64,000 nucleotides of DNA from Lachnospiraceae bacterium (GCA_017469945.1 JAFUFI010000006.1:109285-173284), one strand, 5' to 3'. Positions 32,929-46,707 are shown, counted from the first letter of the stretch. Notes: a model not told the origin generated them from the letters alone. A program made the numbers and translations.

Positions 32929-35544
32929 CTATTCATCCTCTGAATCCGATGATTCTTCGTCCTCGCCATGGTACTTCTTGGTCTCTTCATCATCTTCATC
33001 ATCAGCATCTAAGTTGCGTGTAAACTCTGCCTCGTCAGTCTCCTCGGCATCTACCTCGGCTTCAGCTTCTTCAACGCTGTCAAAATCCTTTTCTCCGTTG
33101 GAGAGTCTGTCTCTTACCTTAGCAGCCTGAGCAATCTTAACTCCATCGGGAAGGTTCATCAGCTTAACACCTGATGTGATCCTGCTTAAAGTGCTGATAT
33201 CGGATACCTGAATTCGGATCATGATTCCTTCTGTAGTCATCATGATTATCTCTTCGGATCCATCGGTAGCCTTAACGCCCATAACATCGCCGGTCTTTTC
33301 AACGATCTTGTAGCACTTAACTCCCTTACCGCCGCGCTTCTGGGCTGTGAACTCATCCATAAGAGTACGCTTTCCGTATCCTCTTTCGGAGATGAAGAGA
33401 AGCTCTGTTCCCTGGCTTGCAAGCTGCATGCCGATTATTTCGTCTCCGGGATTTAAGTTCATACCGATTACACCGATTGAACTTCTTCCGGTACGTCTTA
33501 CATCAGTTTCTTTGAATCTGATACACATTCCCTGCTTTGTAACGAGGAATATATCGCTCTCGGCATTGGTACATTTAACCTCGATAAGCTTATCGCCGTC
33601 AACGAGATTTATTGCTATAAGTCCGTTCTTTCTGACATTAGCAAACTCTGAAAGTAAGGTCTTCTTAACGGTACCGTTTTTGGTAACCATAAAGAAGTTT
33701 CTGTCATTATCGTACTTTGATACAGGAATTATAGCGGTAATCTTCTCGTCGGGTCCGAGCTGTAAGAGGTTAACAATAGCAACACCTCTTGAAGTACGGC
33801 TTCCCTCGGGAATCTCGTAAGCTTTAAGTCTGTATACACGGCCGTAGCTGGTAAAGAAGTTTAAGTAATGATGGGTCGTAGTCATAAGGAGATCTTCGAT
33901 GTAATCGTCCTCTATGGTCTGCATTCCCTTGATTCCCTTACCGCCTCTGTGCTGAGCCTTGAAATTGTCGGGTGACATTCTCTTGATGTATCCGAGCCTT
34001 GTCATCGCGATTACGGTATTTTCTCTGGGGATGAGATCCTCGTCAAGAATATCAAGCTCGTCAAAGCCGATGCTTGTTCTTCTCTCATCTCTGTACTTTG
34101 CACCGATTTCAATGATTTCCTTACGGATTACTCCAAGAAGAAGCTTCTCGTCAGCAAGGATAGCCTTAAGCTCGGCAATCTTTGCAACAAGCTCGTTATG
34201 CTCGTCAAGAAGCTTTTCTCTTTCCAAACCGGTAAGAGCTCTGAGTCTCATATCAACGATAGCCTGTGCCTGTACATCGTCGATACCGAATCTCTCGATA
34301 AGTCTTTCCTTAGCTTCCTGTGTATTGGAGCTTGAACGGATTATGCTGATTACTTCATCAATAAAATCAAGAGCTTTTAAGAGTCCCTGTAAAATATGGT
34401 CTCTCTCTTCAGCCTTGTTTAAATCGTACTTGGTTCTTCTTGTAACAACATCCTTTTGATGGTCGAGATAGCAAGTCAGCATCTCGCGGATATTCATAAC
34501 CTTTGGTTGGTTCTTATCAAGAGCAAGCATTATAACACCAAAGGTATCCTGCATCTGTGTATGCTTGTAAAGCTGATTTAAGATGACGTTTGCATTGGCA
34601 TCTCTTCTTACTTCGATTACAAGTCTTACACCTTCACGGTTTGACTCGTCGCGGATTGCTGTAATTCCGTCAATCTTTTTAAGCTTAACGAGCTCAGCTA
34701 TCTTTTGCTGAAGGTTAGCTTTATTTACCATATAAGGAAGCTCGGTTGCAACAATCTGAGTCTTTCCGCTGGGAAGAGTCTCAATCTCCGTTACGGCGCG
34801 AACTCTTATCTTTCCGCGTCCGGTGCGGTAAGCTTCCTCGATTCCGCGGCGTCCAAGAATAGTTCCTCCTGTAGGAAAATCAGGACCTTTAACGATATCC
34901 ATGATTTCTTCTATAGTCGTCTCTCTGTTTTCGTTAACGGTATTATCGATAATTTTTACAACCGCATCTATAGTCTCTCCAAGGTTATGAGGAGGGATAT
35001 TTGTAGCCATACCTACCGCAATACCGGTAGTTCCGTTTACAAGAAGGTTGGGATAGCGGCTGGGAAGAACCGTTGGTTCTGTCTCGGTTCCGTCGAAGTT
35101 ATCTACAAAGTCAACGGTATCTTTATTGATATCCGCAAGAAGCTCCATACTGATTTTGGAAAGTCTTGCCTCGGTGTATCGCATGGCTGCTGCACCGTCG
35201 CCGTCCATAGATCCGAAGTTTCCGTGACCGTCTACAAGAGGATATCTCATAGACCAGTCCTGAGCCATATTTACCAATGCACCGTAAATAGAGCTGTCAC
35301 CGTGAGGGTGATATTTACCCATAGTATCTCCGACGATACGAGCACTCTTTCTGTGCGGCTTATCGGGACCGTTGTTGAGCTCTACCATAGAGTAGAGAAC
35401 ACGTCTTTGAACAGGCTTAAGACCATCTCTTACATCAGGAAGCGCGCGAGAAGCAATAACGCTCATCGCGTAATCGATGTAAAAGGTTTCCATTCTTTCC
35501 TTTAGATCGACTTCCTGTATTTTGTCGAAAATAGTATCATCCAT
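32929..35544 (-). CDS. gyrA: DNA gyrase subunit A
   Basis: An 871-residue GyrA. The active-site tyrosine is Y123 ([10 protein letters not shown]), the breakage-reunion domain is complete, the GyrA box QRGGKGIK and six-bladed C-terminal domain follow, and the last 60 residues are very acidic ([13 protein letters not shown]). The quinolone-determining loop reads [10 protein letters not shown] (79-88). GyrA cuts and reseals DNA for negative supercoiling with GyrB, encoded upstream. The gap to gyrB is 189 bp and strongly structured. Confidence 0.97.
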   Translation of the reverse strand: MDDTIFDKIQEVDLKERMETFYIDYAMSVIASRALPDVRDGLKPVQRRVLYSMVELNNGPDKPHRKSARIVGDTMGKYHPHGDSSIYGALVNMAQDWSMRYPLVDGHGNFGSMDGDGAAAMRYTEARLSKISMELLADINKDTVDFVDNFDGTETEPTVLPSRYPNLLVNGTTGIAVGMATNIPPHNLGETIDAVVKIIDNTVNENRETTIEEIMDIVKGPDFPTGGTILGRRGIEEAYRTGRGKIRVRAVTEIETLPSGKTQIVATELPYMVNKANLQQKIAELVKLKKIDGITAIRDESNREGVRLVIEVRRDANANVILNQLYKHTQMQDTFGVIMLALDKNQPKVMNIREMLTCYLDHQKDVVTRRTKYDLNKAEERDHILQGLLKALDFIDEVISIIRSSSNTQEAKERLIERFGIDDVQAQAIVDMRLRALTGLEREKLLDEHNELVAKIAELKAILADEKLLLGVIRKEIIEIGAKYRDERRTSIGFDELDILDEDLIPRENTVIAMTRLGYIKRMSPDNFKAQHRGGKGIKGMQTIEDDYIEDLLMTTTHHYLNFFTSYGRVYRLKAYEIPEGSRTSRGVAIVNLLQLGPDEKITAIIPVSKYDNDRNFFMVTKNGTVKKTLLSEFANVRKNGLIAINLVDGDKLIEVKCTNAESDIFLVTKQGMCIRFKETDVRRTGRSSIGVIGMNLNPGDEIIGMQLASQGTELLFISERGYGKRTLMDEFTAQKRGGKGVKCYKIVEKTGDVMGVKATDGSEEIIMMTTEGIMIRIQVSDISTLSRITSGVKLMNLPDGVKIAQAAKVRDRLSNGEKDFDSVEEAEAEVDAEETDEAEFTRNLDADDEDDEETKKYHGEDEESSDSEDE

Positions 35545-35578
35545 TTTGTTTTCCTCATTTATATGTACAGATATTTAC

Positions 35579-35726
35579 GGATTTCTTCGTTTCTTCGAAA
35601 CTTACGAAATCCTACTTCCATTCGCAATCCGCTACTTTTCTGCGAAAATTGCTACTTGCTCATGGAAGTTTAGGTCTTCGATAAATAACAAAATATAAAT
35701 ACAAGTATTTAATTTTGTTATTTATC
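35579..35726. repeat. Structured gyrB-gyrA spacer with inverted repeats
   Basis: Three inverted repeats fill the spacer: GGATTTC..GTTTC/GAAAC..GAAATCC at 35579-35612, TTCGCA/TGCGAA near 35634-35647, and perfect 15-bp arms at 35680-35694 and 35712-35726 enclosing TAAATAC/GTATTTA. No strong T run follows on the minus strand, so they look like RNA processing or stability elements, or a repeat family, more than terminators. Confidence 0.6.
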
Positions 35727-35733
35727 AATCCCT

Positions 35734-39022
<3,289 letters not shown>

Positions 39023-39023
<1 letters not shown>

Positions 39024-39238
39024 CAGTTCACCGCTTTAATAACATATTCTTTTCCGTCATATTCAAATTTATCACCGTCATAGAGCTTGCGGCCGCGTCT
39101 TGTATCAACCTCGCCGTTTACTTTGACTTTTCCGTCCTGGATGATAAATTTGGCATCAACTCCGGACATAGTAACTCCGGCAAGCTTAAGAGCCTGCCCG
39201 AGTTTTATAAATTCATCTTTTATATTTACTGTTGTCAT
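39023..39238 (-). CDS. yaaA: S4-domain RNA-binding protein YaaA
   Basis: A 71-residue S4-type RNA-binding protein (FIKLGQALKLAGVTMSGVDA, VNGEVDTRRGRKL), always found between dnaN and recF in Firmicutes. Its role is not settled, though a link with ribosomes is likely. It overlaps recF by one base. Confidence 0.93.
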
Positions 39239-39286
39239 AGTACTCCAAACCTACATACTCGAAATCCTTTAAGATATTCGTCCGAG

Positions 39287-39364
39287 CGAGTGCGTTGTCA
39301 CGAAGTGACATTTTTTTCATTACGCACGAGTCTCATAATTAACAGTTTCATTTATGAAACTGTT
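39287..39364. repeat. Hairpins between dnaN and yaaA
   Basis: TGTCAC-gaa-GTGACA (39296-39310) with seven T on the plus strand sits inside an outer GTGCGT/ACGCAC pair. A second perfect repeat, AACAGTTTCAT-tt-ATGAAACTGTT (39341-39364), covers the dnaN stop codon. On the coding (minus) strand neither is followed by a T run, so they may adjust mRNA stability or the dose of yaaA-recF-gyr relative to dnaN. Confidence 0.55.
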
Positions 39365-40473
39365 GTGAAGTTAACGGGAAGAACTACGTAAATATAGCTT
39401 TCTTCTTCGTTTTTAATAAAGCAGGGAGCTTTAGCATTAACCATATAAAGATCAATGGTATCATCCTCAATAACTCTGAGTGCATCAAGTAAGAATTTAG
39501 GATTGAACGCAATCATAATATCCTTACCGACTTTTTCGATATCCAGGTCTTCATTCATACTTCCGACAATTGAATTGATAGACATGGTAACCATATCATC
39601 TTTAATATTTAAAACGATAGGCTTTTTATCTCCCTCTTTTACAAGAAGACAAGCTCTGTCGATACAATCAACAAGATCTTTTCTGTTTATAGAAACCTTT
39701 GTCTCATAATTTGAATAGCTCATCTTATCGATATCAAAGAATTCGCCGTCGATAAGTCTTGAAACAACCTTAGTGTTTCCAAATTCAAATATTATATGAT
39801 TGGAACTGAAAGAAATCTCAATATCATCTTCAGCTCCTCCGGTAACGATCTTGCTGATTTCATTTAAACTCTTACCGGGAACAATAACTTTTTCATTTTC
39901 ATATTCATCACGAAGCTGCAGTCTTCTGATTGAGATTCTGTGACCGTCAAGAGATGAAAGTCTCATATAATCACCGAATACTTCAAAAAGCTCACCCTTA
40001 GTAGTCTGCTGAGCTGAAGATCCTTCTCCTCCGTCTGCAACTGAAAAGATTGTCTGCTTAACAATATCTCTGAAATTAAGCTGGCTTAAAATAATAGAAT
40101 TATTCTTTTCTATTTCAGGAAGATATGTATAATCTTCACCTGATTTACCTATAATAGTAAAATGTGCTTTTCCGCAGGTGATAAGAGTCTTGTAATTTTG
40201 ATCTACATCTATAGTAATATTATCATCAGGAAGCTTTCTAACTATCTCAGAAAAAATCTTTGCATCTAAAGCAACTATTCCTCTTTCGATTATCTGTCCG
40301 TCTATGATGGTTTCAATACCAAGTTCTGTATCATTACCGGTAAGAGAAATAATATCTCTGGTAGTATTGATAAGAATACATTCAAGAATAGACATTGTAC
40401 TTCTGTTAGGAACGGCCTTTGATACAATATTTACTCCGTTAAGAAGATTAGATTTACTACATATGAATTTCAT
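39352..40473 (-). CDS. dnaN: DNA polymerase III beta subunit (sliding clamp)
   Basis: A 373-residue beta clamp with three repeated clamp folds (MKFICSKSNLLNGVNIVSKA, GKSLNEISKI, AFNPKFLLDALRVIE) and C-terminal ending in a short VVLPVNF segment. It forms the ring that holds the replicative polymerase on DNA. It follows dnaA after a 410-bp spacer with a DnaA box; the stop codon lies within a perfect hairpin. Confidence 0.97.
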   Translation of the reverse strand: MKFICSKSNLLNGVNIVSKAVPNRSTMSILECILINTTRDIISLTGNDTELGIETIIDGQIIERGIVALDAKIFSEIVRKLPDDNITIDVDQNYKTLITCGKAHFTIIGKSGEDYTYLPEIEKNNSIILSQLNFRDIVKQTIFSVADGGEGSSAQQTTKGELFEVFGDYMRLSSLDGHRISIRRLQLRDEYENEKVIVPGKSLNEISKIVTGGAEDDIEISFSSNHIIFEFGNTKVVSRLIDGEFFDIDKMSYSNYETKVSINRKDLVDCIDRACLLVKEGDKKPIVLNIKDDMVTMSINSIVGSMNEDLDIEKVGKDIMIAFNPKFLLDALRVIEDDTIDLYMVNAKAPCFIKNEEESYIYVVLPVNFTTVS

Positions 40474-40883
40474 GAGTATGCTCCTTAGAAGAAAATAATT
40501 TATAAACAGTAGCTAAAAACAATCTTTACACAGCGATAAACAGGCTCTTTTATATATATAAATATAATAAGACTTAGTATAAATAATAATAGGGGGTGTT
40601 CATACTGCGAAAAACCTTTTATATTATACTATTTTTCTGGAAAAAATTAAAGAAAAACACGTGGATTTGGCTCATATTTTTATAGAATAAGTGGGAGTTA
40701 ATCCACTATACCTTAAAATACGTAAAACCTCTTAAAAAGGCTTATAAACGCCAATCCACATGTTTTAACAGTTTTATACTTTAATTATCCACAAAGTAGT
40801 CATATTATTAATGAAAAAAACTTTATCAATAAGATTAAAAAGAAGGAGTTTCTTCTTATATATAATACAAACAGATTTTAACC
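40474..40883. other. dnaA-dnaN spacer with a DnaA box (second part of oriC)
   Basis: This 410-bp AT-rich spacer holds one perfect DnaA box TTATCCACA at 40795-40803 and weaker relatives near 40670, 40697 and 40752 (for example AATCCACA). Clusters on both sides of dnaA are the bipartite origin plan of Bacillus and relatives. It must also contain the dnaN promoter, which I could not place with confidence. Confidence 0.65.
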
Positions 40884-42245
40884 TTAAGAAAGCTTTTTCT
40901 TTATTTCCTCAATTCTCATTTTAAGGTTTTCATCCGTATGAAGATCGTCCTGGATCTTATTGCAGCCGTGAATGATAGTAGTATGGTCTTTTTTGTTAAG
41001 CATCTTAGCTATACTTGTATAAGACATTGAAAGAAGATCATAGCAAAGATACATAACAACCTGTCTTGGAAGTACAAACTCCGCATTTCTCTTTGGAGAC
41101 ATTATATCGGAAGATTTAATATCAAATACTTCTGAAACGGTATCAATGATATCTTTTGAATTTATAATCTTCTTTTCTGTATTAATGATATCCTTTAATG
41201 CTTCCTGAGCTATTTCAAGAGTAGGATTGTTTGTTCTTGTAAGTTTAACGTAGGCGGCTACTTTATTTAAAGCACCTTCAAGTTCTCTGATGTTTGAAAC
41301 AATGTTGGTTGCAATGTATTGAATAATCTCGTCACTTACCGGAAATTCAAGCTTTTCGGCATTCTTTCTAAGAATAGCCATCCTTGTTTCATAATCAGGA
41401 TTCTTAATATCAACCGTAAGTCCCCAGAGGAATCTTGTCATAAATCTTTCTTCAAGATTCTGAATCTCCTTAGGAGGTTTATCGGATGAAATAACAATCT
41501 GTTTGTGAGCTTCGTGTAAAGCATTAAATGTATGGAAGAACTCTTCCTGTGTTGAATCTTTTCCTATAATAAACTGGATATCGTCTACCATCAAAACGTC
41601 TACGGTACGGTATTTATCCCTAAGCTTTGACATTGAAGAAGCATCACCGAATCTGATGGATTCGATAACTTCATTGGTGAACTCTTCACTGGTAACATAG
41701 ATAACCTTTTTATTAGGGTCTCTTTCAAGGATCATATGTCCGATTGAATGCATAAGGTGAGTCTTACCGAGTCCTGGGTCTCCGTAAATATATAAAGGAT
41801 TGTATACTTCACCGGGAGTTTCGGCTACAGCAAGACATGCAGAGTATGCAAGCTTGTTGTTACTTCCGACGACAAAATCCTCAAATTTATACTTAGGATT
41901 AAGATTACCGGAGTTGATCACATTATTGCTCTGAGAGGTATTTGAAGGGTAAGTTACATTATTACTTACCGCATTATCTTCAACTTCATTCTTTAAAACA
42001 AACTTTACATCATAATTGCTGCCGATAACTTCGCTGATTATAACTTTAAAGCAGTTGGTAAACTTATTTGTAATGTAATTAAACTGAAGCGTCTGATCTG
42101 ACTGAATAATAATATAAACCGTATTATCCAGTGTTTTGTAGTATTCGAGGGGTTTAATCCAGGTTTCGAAAGAAGTGTCCGTAAGAGTAAACTCAGTTTT
42201 AAGATTCTCGCAGATTTTAGTCCAATTAAGTTTTATAGGATCCAT
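40884..42245 (-). CDS. dnaA: Chromosomal replication initiator DnaA
   Basis: A 453-residue DnaA with domain I (about 1-85), a linker rich in Asn and Ser, the AAA+ domain with Walker A GDPGLGKT (155-162), Walker B VDVLMVDDIQF, and the C-terminal DNA-binding domain with the signature YTSIAKMLNKKDHTTIIHG. It binds the DnaA boxes on both sides of the gene and opens the origin. Its own promoter lies among the boxes, which implies autoregulation. Confidence 0.98.
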   Translation of the reverse strand: MDPIKLNWTKICENLKTEFTLTDTSFETWIKPLEYYKTLDNTVYIIIQSDQTLQFNYITNKFTNCFKVIISEVIGSNYDVKFVLKNEVEDNAVSNNVTYPSNTSQSNNVINSGNLNPKYKFEDFVVGSNNKLAYSACLAVAETPGEVYNPLYIYGDPGLGKTHLMHSIGHMILERDPNKKVIYVTSEEFTNEVIESIRFGDASSMSKLRDKYRTVDVLMVDDIQFIIGKDSTQEEFFHTFNALHEAHKQIVISSDKPPKEIQNLEERFMTRFLWGLTVDIKNPDYETRMAILRKNAEKLEFPVSDEIIQYIATNIVSNIRELEGALNKVAAYVKLTRTNNPTLEIAQEALKDIINTEKKIINSKDIIDTVSEVFDIKSSDIMSPKRNAEFVLPRQVVMYLCYDLLSMSYTSIAKMLNKKDHTTIIHGCNKIQDDLHTDENLKMRIEEIKKKLS

Positions 42246-42651
42246 GTTATTGCTCCGTTAAGTTTCTTTGTACTTATTTTATTATATAGGACTTTAAAAT
42301 TCAAAGATTACTTATAACCCCCTGTGTATAAAACGTTATCCACACCCTGTGGATAAGTAAGTTAAACACATATATCTGTGGATAAGTATGTGAAGAGCGT
42401 GTATAAGTTATACCCAGATTTCGCGTCAATATATAGTGTTTTTAGAAATATTTTATAAATATATGCACTAAATGGTATGATTTACATAACCTTATCCACA
42501 TTTCGTTGATTACTTGTGGATAAGTAAATAAATATCCCCATGCTGTGTATAACCCAGTGGAAAATTTTTTTTTTTACTTTTTTTCTCTGTTTGTTTAAAG
42601 TGTAAAATAAAAAAAAAATCCTTATTTTTCTTATATTTTAAGGGTTTTTGC
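42246..42651. other. Chromosomal replication origin (oriC) main part
   Basis: Five perfect DnaA boxes: 42336-42344 (+), 42348-42356 (-), 42377-42385 (-), 42492-42500 (+) and 42515-42523 (-). One-mismatch boxes TGTGTATAA lie at 42323-42331 and 42544-42552. A very AT-rich tract with long T and A runs (about 42555-42650) follows and is the likely unwinding element. Gene direction diverges here, dnaA to the left and rpmH to the right. This matches the conserved dnaA-rpmH origin. Confidence 0.92.
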
Positions 42652-42680
42652 TTGACACATTGTATTTTTTCTTTTAAAAT
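42652..42680 (+). promoter_or_regulatory. rpmH operon promoter
   Basis: TTGACA (42652-42657) and TAAAAT (42675-42680) are 17 bp apart, with a start expected near 42687 and a leader of about 55 bases to rpmH. It adjoins the origin unwinding region. Confidence 0.85.
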
Positions 42681-42741
42681 CATTGTTGCTGTTCTTATAA
42701 ATCTATAGGATTTTATCTTTGAATAAGGAGGTATATATATT

Positions 42742-42876
42742 ATGAAGATGACATTTCAGCCTAAGAAGCGTTCACACGCTAAGGTTCACGGTTTCAGAGC
42801 CAGAATGTCTACTCCCGGCGGAAGAAAAGTTCTTGCTGCAAGACGTGCAAAGGGTAGAAAGAAAATTTCAGTTTAA
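42742..42876 (+). CDS. rpmH: 50S ribosomal protein L34
   Basis: A 44-residue very basic protein with the L34 signature ([20 protein letters not shown]...[13 protein letters not shown]). AAGGAGG stands upstream of ATG 42742. It is the first gene of the conserved rpmH-rnpA-yidD-yidC-jag run to the right of the origin. Confidence 0.98.
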   Translation: MKMTFQPKKRSHAKVHGFRARMSTPGGRKVLAARRAKGRKKISV

Positions 42877-42934
42877 TCCGGTAGGTCACAGTAATGTGGC
42901 CTATTCGTTTCTTTAAAGGATTGTTTAAAGAAAT

Positions 42935-43294
42935 ATGATATTTACAGAATCACTGAGAAAAAATATACAATTTCAGAACGTATACAAAAACGGAAAATCC
43001 TACGGCAACAAGCTTTTTGTTATGTATGTCCTTAAGAACGGCTCGGAAGGAAATCGTATCGGTATCAGTGTAAGTAAAAAAGTAGGCAACAGTGTCATAA
43101 GACATCGCGTAAAGAGACTGGTGCTGGAAAATTACAGGCTACAGGAAAAAGTGTTTAATAGTGGTTTAGACATTGTAGTCATTGCGCGACCGGGTGCTGC
43201 CACCGCATCGTTTGTCGAGGTGGAGAGAGCACTGATGTATCTTGGAAATCGTCTTAATATTATAAATACCGATATTAATAATAAAGAAGAGTAG
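42935..43294 (+). CDS. rnpA: Ribonuclease P protein component
   Basis: A 119-residue basic protein with the RNase P signature (NRIGISVSKKVGNSVIRHRVKR lies at about residues 41-62) and DIVVIARPGA. It assists the RNA subunit in trimming tRNA 5' ends. It begins 58 bp after rpmH. Confidence 0.97.
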   Translation: MIFTESLRKNIQFQNVYKNGKSYGNKLFVMYVLKNGSEGNRIGISVSKKVGNSVIRHRVKRLVLENYRLQEKVFNSGLDIVVIARPGAATASFVEVERALMYLGNRLNIINTDINNKEE

Positions 43295-43332
43295 ATTTCC
43301 GTGTTTGTAAGCATTTATGGAAATGCTAAGTT

Positions 43333-43590
43333 ATGAAAAAAATACTAATCGCAGGAATCAGATTCTATCAAAGATATATTTCTCCATATAAAGGTGTGAA
43401 ATGTCCTTATTTTCCGAGCTGTTCAGGCTATGCTGTCGAAGCAATAAGCGTACACGGCGCGTTTAAGGGGTCATGCCTTGCTATATGGAGAATTTTGCGT
43501 TGTAATCCTTTTTCTCACGGCGGTTACGATCCCGTTCCTGAGAAAAAAATGAGGGGACACGGAAGATTCCTGCAAATGGAGGCTAAATGA
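43333..43590 (+). CDS. yidD: Membrane insertion factor YidD
   Basis: An 85-residue YidD protein with [20 protein letters not shown], the conserved cysteines, and [14 protein letters not shown] near the C-terminus. It helps membrane protein insertion beside YidC, whose gene overlaps by 4 bp. Confidence 0.95.
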   Translation: MKKILIAGIRFYQRYISPYKGVKCPYFPSCSGYAVEAISVHGAFKGSCLAIWRILRCNPFSHGGYDPVPEKKMRGHGRFLQMEAK

Positions 43591-44918
43591 ACTTCGGTAT
43601 TATTTTAAGCCAGAACAATGTACCTGTTTTTAAGTATATCGTATGGGTACTTGGAAAGATCATGGAGGGAATCTTCTGGGTTCTCGACAAGGTTGGAATT
43701 CCGAATATCGGTCTGGCAATCATTCTTTTTACTATTGTAGTAAACCTTTGCATGCTTCCTCTTACCTATAAGCAGCAGAAATTCTCAAAATTATCCCAAA
43801 AGGTTAATCCCGAGATCAAAGCTATTCAGAAGAAGTATGAAGGAAAAAAGGATCAGGATTCACAGCTTGCAATGAATAGTGAAGTTCAGGCTGTTTACGG
43901 AAAATATGGTATTTCACCTACCGGAAGCTGTCTGTTCCTTATTATCCAGATGCCTATCCTTTTCGCATTGTATCAGGTTATTTACCATGTACCCGGATAT
44001 GTTGCAAAGGTAAGACAGGCATTTTACCCTCTTGTAGAGAGCATTGTTGCAAATGACAAAGCAGTTGAGCTTATTAAAGGCTTCAAGAATTCTGCTATGT
44101 TTGCCAAGCAGTTTGACAATGCAAAGTTTACTCTTGAAAATACTGTAATTGACTGCTTAAACAGAGCATCAACCGCAGATTTTCAGGCTATCAGCGACAA
44201 TTTTTCAACTCTTTCCGCTGATGTTGAACATACAAGCAGTTTACTTTCACACTACAACAGTTTCCTTGGACTTAACATAGGAAACACCCCCTGGTTTACC
44301 ATCAGAAACATTGCTTTTTCAGACGGAAAGCTTGTAAGCATAGGGCTTCTTATCGGAGCTGTTCTTATTCCTATACTTGCCGGTGTAACCCAGTGGCTTA
44401 ACGTAAAGCTTTCACCCCAGCCTCAGAACGATCCTTCAGATCAGGCAAATTCAATGGCATCTTCTATGAAGATGATGAATTACTTTATGCCTCTTATGTC
44501 TGTATGGTTCTGCTTTACACTTCCTGCAGGTATGGGACTTTACTGGATTGCCAGTGCTGTTGTCAGAGGAATCATCATGGTAGTTATGAATAAGCATATC
44601 GATAAGCTTGACTTCGATAAGCTTATTGCTCAGAATTCTACCAAGAATGCAAAGAAAATTGCTAAGCGTAAAGCTCAGCAGGAAAAGCTTGCAGCATATG
44701 CAAATATGAAGACTAGAAATATCAGCTCAAATGCTAATTCAAGTTCTTCAAATTCAAAGCCCGTTGATAACAGAACTCAGTATGAGAAGAGAACAAGCGA
44801 TATTGCCAAGAAGTCTTCCAATGTTTCTTCCAAAGAGTCTCCTTCAAGTTCCGGTATGAGCGGAATGATGGCTAAGGCTAATGCTGTTAAGAATTTTAAT
44901 GAAAAAAACAATAAATAA
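43587..44918 (+). CDS. yidC: Membrane protein insertase YidC
   Basis: A 443-residue YidC/Oxa1 protein with about five membrane helices. The first conserved block is [20 protein letters not shown] and the last ones are [20 protein letters not shown] ([19 protein letters not shown]). A hydrophilic segment of about 100 residues separates helices 2 and 3. The C-terminal 100 residues are Lys/Ser/Asn-rich and cytoplasmic, which would bind ribosomes. It lacks the lipoprotein signal found in some Gram-positive copies. Confidence 0.95.
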   Translation: MNFGIILSQNNVPVFKYIVWVLGKIMEGIFWVLDKVGIPNIGLAIILFTIVVNLCMLPLTYKQQKFSKLSQKVNPEIKAIQKKYEGKKDQDSQLAMNSEVQAVYGKYGISPTGSCLFLIIQMPILFALYQVIYHVPGYVAKVRQAFYPLVESIVANDKAVELIKGFKNSAMFAKQFDNAKFTLENTVIDCLNRASTADFQAISDNFSTLSADVEHTSSLLSHYNSFLGLNIGNTPWFTIRNIAFSDGKLVSIGLLIGAVLIPILAGVTQWLNVKLSPQPQNDPSDQANSMASSMKMMNYFMPLMSVWFCFTLPAGMGLYWIASAVVRGIIMVVMNKHIDKLDFDKLIAQNSTKNAKKIAKRKAQQEKLAAYANMKTRNISSNANSSSSNSKPVDNRTQYEKRTSDIAKKSSNVSSKESPSSSGMSGMMAKANAVKNFNEKNNK

Positions 44919-44932
44919 GAGAGGTTTGTGTA

Positions 44933-45592
44933 ATGGAATATAGAGAGTTTTCTTCTAAGACAGTAAACGACGCTATTACTGAAGCCTGCCAGTCTTTCGG
45001 TATTACCAGCGACAGACTTATTTATGAAGTTGTAAGTGAAGGATCTACCGGATTTTTAGGAATCGGATCAAAGGCCGCAGTTATCAAGGCTGCTGTTAAA
45101 GAAGAATCAGTTACCGAGATGGCAAAAGTATTTTTAAACGATGTTTTTGCCGCTATGAATATGGAAGTTGTTATCGACACTTCTTTCGATGAAGAAACCA
45201 ATGACCTTAACATCGAACTTTCCGGTGATGAGATGGGCGTTCTTATCGGAAAGAGAGGAGCAACCTTAGATTCACTTCAGTATCTTGTTTCACTTGTTGT
45301 AAACAAGGGACGTGAAGATTATATCAGAGTTAAGGTTGATACCGAGAATTACCGTGAGAGAAGAAAAGAAACCCTTGAAAATCTTGCCAAGAACGTTGCT
45401 TTCAAGGTTAAGAAAACAAGAAGATCTCTTTCTCTTGAGCCTATGAATCCCTATGAGAGACGTATTATTCACGCTGCATTACAGAATGATAAGTATGTTA
45501 CTACTCACAGCGAAGGTGAAGAGCCTAATCGTAAAGTAGTGATCAGTCTCAAAGATGATGTAAGAAGCAGCTACTCAAGAAATAAGTATTGA
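44933..45592 (+). CDS. jag: RNA-binding protein Jag (KhpB)
   Basis: A 219-residue protein with N-terminal Jag domain (TVNDAITEACQSFGI, GSTGFLGIGSKAAVI), a KH domain with GKRGATLDSLQYL and a C-terminal R3H domain (PMNPYERRIIHAAL). In Gram-positive bacteria it binds mRNAs together with KhpA and affects cell division. It ends the yidC operon before an intrinsic terminator. Confidence 0.95.
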   Translation: MEYREFSSKTVNDAITEACQSFGITSDRLIYEVVSEGSTGFLGIGSKAAVIKAAVKEESVTEMAKVFLNDVFAAMNMEVVIDTSFDEETNDLNIELSGDEMGVLIGKRGATLDSLQYLVSLVVNKGREDYIRVKVDTENYRERRKETLENLAKNVAFKVKKTRRSLSLEPMNPYERRIIHAALQNDKYVTTHSEGEEPNRKVVISLKDDVRSSYSRNKY

Positions 45593-45602
45593 TAATTTGC
45601 CG

Positions 45603-45633
45603 GGGCGAATCCTTTGATTCGCCCTATTTTTCT
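45603..45633 (+). terminator. Terminator of the rpmH-jag operon
   Basis: GGGCGAATC (45603-45611) pairs with GATTCGCCC (45616-45624) round a 4-base loop, followed by TATTTTTC. Confidence 0.9.
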
Positions 45634-45720
45634 CTTTTCTTTATTGCGATAAAGTATTTGTAATGATAGACTATAAATTGTAAAAATTCTACGTAGAACT
45701 GAATTTGAAAGGAAAAAGAT

Positions 45721-46707
45721 ATGGCTGAATTCGAAAAATACGAAGATCCTAACGCTAAAAAAGTAAAAAAAGTATTCAGATTTATTCTTATAGGTTTTGT
45801 CGGACTTTTTATCATCATCAATGTTTTCAGATGCTTCTATTCTGTCAGTGAGCAAAGAAATGCTGTAGTTACACAGTTTGGAAAGATTGTAAGAGTTAAT
45901 ACTGCAGGATTTTATTTCAAAGCTCCCTGGCAAAGAGTTCATATGGTAGATATGACTACTCACGGAACCGGAATCGGATATGTTGTCTCTCCTACAGGAC
46001 AGAACATTACGGATACTGACAACGGTATAATGATCACATCTGATTTTAACCTTTTAAATATAGATTTCTATCTTGAGTACAGAGTATCGGATCCTGTTGC
46101 ATACCTTTATAATTCCGAGTCTCCGGAAAAGATTCTTTCAAGTATAGCTCTTGCAAATATCCGTACAGTAGTTTCAAATTATACTGTTGATGAAGCAATG
46201 ACGACAGGAAAGAGTGTAATACAGGCGGAAGTTAAGGAAGCTATGATTGCTGAGCTTAACGAAAGAAACGTAGGTCTTACTGTTTCAAATATCACTATTC
46301 AGGATTCACAGCCTCCTACAGACGAGATCATCGCTGCATTTAAAGCTGTTGAAACTGCAAAGCAGGGCGCAGATACTGCTATGAACAATGCTTATCAGTA
46401 TCAAAACCAGAAGATTCCTGAGGCAGAAGCTAAGGCAGACGCAATCGTGCAGAATGCACAGGCGGGAAAAGAGTCCAGAATAGCAGAAGCTCAGGGTCAG
46501 GTAGCCAGATTTAATGAAATCTACAATGAATATCAGAAGTATCCTCTTATTACCAAAAAGAGACTTTTCTACGAGAAGATGGAAGAAATCCTTCCCGGAC
46601 TTAAGGTTATTATAACCGATGGCAATACTGAGACAATGCTTCCTATAGACAGCTTTACAAACAGTAGTCCCGTTCTAAATTACGGAGCTACGGACGCAGT
46701 ACAGTAA
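45721..46707 (+). CDS. hflK: HflK-like SPFH/band 7 protein
   Basis: A 328-residue protein with a short cytoplasmic N-terminus, one membrane helix at about 19-40, and an SPFH domain (RNAVVTQFGKIVRVNTAGFYFKAPW lies at about 47-71) followed by a helical part rich in Ala and Glu (AEAKADAIVQNAQAGKE). HflK and HflC form a cage that houses the FtsH protease in the membrane. HflC follows 13 bp downstream. Confidence 0.9.
   Translation: MAEFEKYEDPNAKKVKKVFRFILIGFVGLFIIINVFRCFYSVSEQRNAVVTQFGKIVRVNTAGFYFKAPWQRVHMVDMTTHGTGIGYVVSPTGQNITDTDNGIMITSDFNLLNIDFYLEYRVSDPVAYLYNSESPEKILSSIALANIRTVVSNYTVDEAMTTGKSVIQAEVKEAMIAELNERNVGLTVSNITIQDSQPPTDEIIAAFKAVETAKQGADTAMNNAYQYQNQKIPEAEAKADAIVQNAQAGKESRIAEAQGQVARFNEIYNEYQKYPLITKKRLFYEKMEEILPGLKVIITDGNTETMLPIDSFTNSSPVLNYGATDAVQ

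Noticed and set aside
35270..35310. Gly88 in the GyrA loop [10 protein letters not shown] as a quinolone-resistance mutation
   Set aside because: The same loop is, as far as I recall, normal in Lachnospiraceae; without a reference strain it cannot be called a mutation.
33347..35505. Long plus-strand ORFs opposite gyrA
   Set aside because: They are antisense frames of a conserved gene, without ribosome binding sites or recognisable domains.
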